NCBI RefSeq assembly: GCF_014190775.1
Contig: NZ_JACHVP010000004.1
Coordinates: forward strand, 248,001 to 312,000
Source of the DNA: Leifsonia aquatica
GTDB lineage: Bacteria; Actinomycetota; Actinomycetes; Actinomycetales; Microbacteriaceae
Direction of reading: 5' to 3'
Length of the DNA: 64,000 nt
Position 1 is the first letter of the stretch. Each line of letters begins with the position of its first letter. Below the pieces are notes generated by a model. It made no database searches and was not told the DNA's origin. It saw only the letters and a program-made list of their open reading frames with translations. Made by a program: the position numbers and the translations under genes. Below are positions 61,636 to 64,000 of this stretch, in pieces.

Positions 61636-62094
61636 ATGACCCCCCGCCTGCTCTACCGCATCCTCGCCGTCGCCGAGGCGATCACCTGGACCCTCCTCAT
61701 CGCGGGGATGGTGCTCAAGTACGCCGTCGGGGTGGGCGACTGGCCCGTGGCGGTGGCGGGCCCGATCCACGGCTTCGTGTTCATCGCGTACGCGATCACG
61801 GCCGCCCTGATCGGGGTCAACCAGCGCTGGCGCCTGCCGCTCATCGTGCTCGCGGTCGCGACGGCCGTCGTCCCGTACGCGACGGTCCCGTTCGACCTCT
61901 GGGCCGACCGCACGGGACGCCTCGACGGCCGCTGGCGCACGACCGCGACGGACGACCCCCGCGACCACACCGGTTTCGGGCGGCTGTTCCGCTGGATGCT
62001 GACCCACGTCGCGGTGCTCGCCACCTCCCTGGCCGTCCTCGCGGTCGCGATCATGGCGGCGCTGCTGGTGCTGGGGCCGCCGAAGCTCTCGTGA
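61636..62094 (+). CDS. DUF3817 family membrane protein
   Basis: A 152-residue protein with four hydrophobic segments. RILAVAEAITWTLLIAGM at the front and GPIHGFVFIAYAI are diagnostic for DUF3817. Found widely in actinobacteria, function unknown. ATG at 61636 with GGAGG upstream, 34 nt after ilvD; it may be co-transcribed. Confidence 0.85.
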   Translation: MTPRLLYRILAVAEAITWTLLIAGMVLKYAVGVGDWPVAVAGPIHGFVFIAYAITAALIGVNQRWRLPLIVLAVATAVVPYATVPFDLWADRTGRLDGRWRTTATDDPRDHTGFGRLFRWMLTHVAVLATSLAVLAVAIMAALLVLGPPKLS

Positions 62095-62170
62095 GACGGG
62101 ACTCCCCGTCGCCGCCTGCGCCCACTACTGTGTCGCGTGTTCGCACCACGTCACGAGTACGGAGGGCACC

Positions 62171-62353
62171 ATGGCAGGGAAGTTCGAGCTCTACAAGGAC
62201 ACGTCGGGCGAGTACCGCTTCCGGCTGAAGGCCGCCAATGGCGAGACCATCGCGACGTCGGAGGGCTACGCCAGCAAGTCCGGCGCGAAGAGCGGCATCG
62301 AGTCGGTGCAGAAGAACGCCCCGACCGCCGAGGTCGTCGAACTCGACACCTGA
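62171..62353 (+). CDS. DUF1508 (YegP-like) small protein
   Basis: A 60-residue protein that consists of one DUF1508 unit (GKFELYKDTSGEYRFRLKAANGE, then SEGYASKSGAKSGIESVQKNA). These small beta-rich proteins occur singly or as tandem repeats and have no known role. ATG at 62171 after GGAGGG. Confidence 0.9.
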   Translation: MAGKFELYKDTSGEYRFRLKAANGETIATSEGYASKSGAKSGIESVQKNAPTAEVVELDT

Positions 62354-62423
62354 GCCGCGCGCCGCGCTCTCCTTCGCCCCTCCAGCCGGGAACCGCACCT
62401 CGAGCTGCGGACACTATAGAGAT

Positions 62424-63023
62424 GTGAGGGGATTCCTGCTCGACGAGCCCGCTGTGCTCGATCGCATCCATGACGGCGACGCCGACGCGTTCGGCGCGCT
62501 CTTCGATCTGCACCACGACCGCGTCTTCCGGCAGGCACTGCGGCTGACGTCGTCGGTGCACGACGCCGAGGACGTCACCGCGGTCGTCTTCCTGGAGGCG
62601 TGGCGGCGACGTGACGCGATGCGCGTGGTGAACGGGTCGGTGATCGGCTGGCTGCTTTTGACCGCGAACAACGTGCACCGCAACCATCTGCGCTCGTCGC
62701 GGCGCTACCGGGAGGCGCTCGGCAACCTCCCCGCTCCCGAGTACGCTCCCGACCATTCCGGGGTCGTTGACGACCGGCTCGACACCGACGCACGCCGCAC
62801 CGCCGTGCGCGCCGCGCTCGCCCGGCTCCCGAAGCGCGACCAGGACATCATCACCCTGTGCGTATTCGAGGAGCTGAGCACGGCGGACGCCGCCGAAGCC
62901 CTCGGAGTCGCACCGGGGACCGTGAAGTCGCGCCTCTCGCGTGCCAAGGCCCGTCTCGCCGAGCTGCTCGGCGAGGACGGCGCCGCCGATACCAACGACC
63001 GGAAGAACGGAGGAGAGCGATGA
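62424..63023 (+). CDS. ECF-type RNA polymerase sigma factor
   Basis: A 199-residue sigma-70 family protein: region 2 (DADAFGALFDLHHDRVFRQALRLTSSVHDAEDVTAVVFLEAWRRR) and region 4 (LPKRDQDIITLCVFEELSTADAAEALGVAPGTVKSRLSRAK). The GTG at 62424 is chosen; the frame extends further upstream through non-coding sequence. Its stop overlaps the ATG of a membrane protein that may act as its regulator. Target genes cannot be told. Confidence 0.88.
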   Translation: MRGFLLDEPAVLDRIHDGDADAFGALFDLHHDRVFRQALRLTSSVHDAEDVTAVVFLEAWRRRDAMRVVNGSVIGWLLLTANNVHRNHLRSSRRYREALGNLPAPEYAPDHSGVVDDRLDTDARRTAVRAALARLPKRDQDIITLCVFEELSTADAAEALGVAPGTVKSRLSRAKARLAELLGEDGAADTNDRKNGGER

Positions 63024-63823
63024 CCGAGCCCACCTTCGACCCGCGCCGTAAGGCGGCGATCCGCGACCTGGTGGTGCAGAACGCCGCCAGCCGCGGCCGC
63101 GTGCTCGGCCGCAAGCGCACGGCGTTCGTGGTGACCCTCGTACTGCTGGCCGTGGGTATCTCCGGCGGCGGCGTGGCCTACGCCCTCGGCACCGGACTGA
63201 TCGACCCGGCACCCGTGGCGAGCCCCACCCCGACGCCGACACCCACGCCGACACCCACCGAGACGCCGACCCCCACCCCGACGCCGACTCCCACCCCCAC
63301 GTCGACTGTGGACCCGGCCGACCCCGCCACCTGGACGATCGGCTTCGACGGTGTCGGGCCGGTGACGCTCGGCTCGACGCTGCCCGAGCAGAGCGGCGCA
63401 CTCCCCGCCTTCGCGGACGAGACCGCCTCGATCTGCGTCGGGGGACTCTCCGTCTTGACCTCGCCCGGCGGGATGCGATTCACCTTCGCCGCCGCCGCCG
63501 ACGGGTCGGGACGCACCGCGGCGATCCAGTTCGGCAACTTCGGCGGGGGATCGGACGACCATGCGATCACTCCGCGCACGGCCGAGGGGATCGGGATCAG
63601 CTCCACCCTCGACGAACTCCTCGCGGCCTATCCGGGCATCCCGCAGACGTACACCTACAACGACATCACCACCGGGTACGGGCTGACCGACGGATCGGAC
63701 GGATGGATCGTGTTCGCGGTGATGAACGGCGTGGTCTCCGACATCCAGATCGCGAACGCGTCGGTCCTCCCGATCGGCCAGGGCCGAGCGGACGCCATCC
63801 CCTCGGAGCGCTGTCCCGCCTGA
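63020..63823 (+). CDS. Membrane protein with PT-repeat linker, putative sigma-factor partner
   Basis: A 267-residue protein: a basic cytoplasmic N-terminus of about 32 residues, one hydrophobic segment (about 33-56), a Pro-Thr repeat linker of about 30 residues (PTPTPTPT...), and an extracellular C-terminal domain of about 170 residues with two Cys (C139 region and the C-terminal one) that may form a disulfide. It overlaps the sigma factor gene by 4 nt. It lacks a zinc anti-sigma motif, so if it is an anti-sigma factor it is of an unfamiliar type. AGGAGAG precedes the ATG. Confidence 0.75.
   Translation: MTEPTFDPRRKAAIRDLVVQNAASRGRVLGRKRTAFVVTLVLLAVGISGGGVAYALGTGLIDPAPVASPTPTPTPTPTPTETPTPTPTPTPTPTSTVDPADPATWTIGFDGVGPVTLGSTLPEQSGALPAFADETASICVGGLSVLTSPGGMRFTFAAAADGSGRTAAIQFGNFGGGSDDHAITPRTAEGIGISSTLDELLAAYPGIPQTYTYNDITTGYGLTDGSDGWIVFAVMNGVVSDIQIANASVLPIGQGRADAIPSERCPA
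63224..63300 (+). repeat. Low-complexity Pro-Thr coding repeat
   Basis: Alternating Pro and Thr codons (ACSCCG/ACCCCS-type units) encode the PT linker of the membrane protein. Such runs are prone to slippage and length variation. Confidence 0.7.
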
Positions 63824-63830
63824 GCCCCGG

Positions 63831-63836
63831 TAGACT
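63831..63836 (+). promoter_or_regulatory. -10 box upstream of purL
   Basis: TAGACT, 43 nt before the GTG start; no clear -35 seen. Confidence 0.35.
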
Positions 63837-63879
63837 GGGGTCGATCCCCCCGCTTCCGCCTGCAGCCTGGAGTGCCCGC

Positions 63880-64000
63880 GTGACCGACACCACCGCCCAG
63901 CACGTCGTCGACACCGTCGCGAACGCGATCGAGACTCCCGAGAAGGAGCAGCCGTTCGCGGCGCTCGGCCTCAAGGAGGACGAGTACGCGCAGATCCGCG
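63880..64000 (+). CDS. purL: Phosphoribosylformylglycinamidine synthase subunit PurL (3' partial)
   Basis: The first 40 codons of purL, running off the window end. GTG start at 63880; the N-terminus ends with PFAALGLKEDEYAQIR, matching the start of actinobacterial PurL, the large FGAM synthase subunit that works with PurS and PurQ. GGAG lies 7 nt upstream. Confidence 0.85.
   Translation, partial: MTDTTAQHVVDTVANAIETPEKEQPFAALGLKEDEYAQIR

Noticed and set aside
1-64000. rRNA or tRNA genes, insertion sequences, prophage or integrase genes
   Set aside because: No such sequence or protein signature was recognised on either strand, although short tRNA-like structures cannot be excluded by eye.

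Overview
The window is high-GC DNA from an actinobacterium. The gene content fits Microbacteriaceae (Leifsonia/Microbacterium-like): a DUF3073 protein, separate purS/purQ/purL genes, a sterol-carrier-like gene beside purD and purF, sugar ABC operons under LacI control, LAXTG-type (class E) sortase motifs, and many leaderless genes with a TANNNT -10 box 6-8 nt before the start codon. The family assignment is inference. I see no rRNA, tRNA, insertion sequence, prophage or CRISPR array. It reads as ordinary chromosome with some accessory pockets.

Layout. 1-5.7 kb: partial Pro/Ala-rich membrane protein, GNAT acetyltransferase, glutamate dehydrogenase, secreted serine hydrolase, succinate-semialdehyde dehydrogenase. 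5.8-11.3 kb: KimA-like APC transporter, a DUF4097-PadR pair with a tandem palindromic operator, two small membrane proteins. 11.4-19 kb: LacI regulator divergent from a five-gene sugar operon (binding lipoprotein, two permeases, S51 peptidase-like protein, glycogen-debranching-like hydrolase). 19-28.2 kb: flavoprotein, DUF3073, an ABC exporter with a NarL-type two-component system, a Phd-like/toxin-like pair, TetR with DUF998, and a second NarL-type two-component system. 28.2-32.1 kb: small membrane and surface proteins and an overlapping small-gene pair resembling a toxin-antitoxin module.

32.1-42.3 kb: purine genes purM, purF, purD and purC with accessory genes between them, an alditol-oxidase-like enzyme, MarR with a membrane protein and an SDR. 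42.3-49.3 kb: MFS drug exporter with its PadR repressor, a UDG-family glycosylase, a YqhA-like membrane protein, and a three-gene phosphonate-catabolism-like operon. 49.4-53.6 kb: an ECF sigma factor fused to an anti-sigma zinc finger, membrane helices and extracellular Ig-like domains, divergent from a LAHTG-anchored surface protein. 53.7-57.8 kb: a tryptophan-to-anthranilate operon (tryptophan dioxygenase, amidohydrolase, kynureninase, PaaX-like regulator) with the amidohydrolase where a kynurenine formamidase is expected. 57.8-64 kb: purS-purQ, XRE regulator divergent from ilvD, small genes, a second ECF sigma with a membrane partner, and the start of purL.

The most promising leads are the amidohydrolase as a possible non-canonical N-formylkynurenine formamidase, the fused transmembrane sigma factor, the small-gene pair at 30.2-31.0 kb, a near-identical palindrome upstream of both two-component operons, and two families of interspersed intergenic palindromes. 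Family assignments come from reading the translated sequence; no database search was run.
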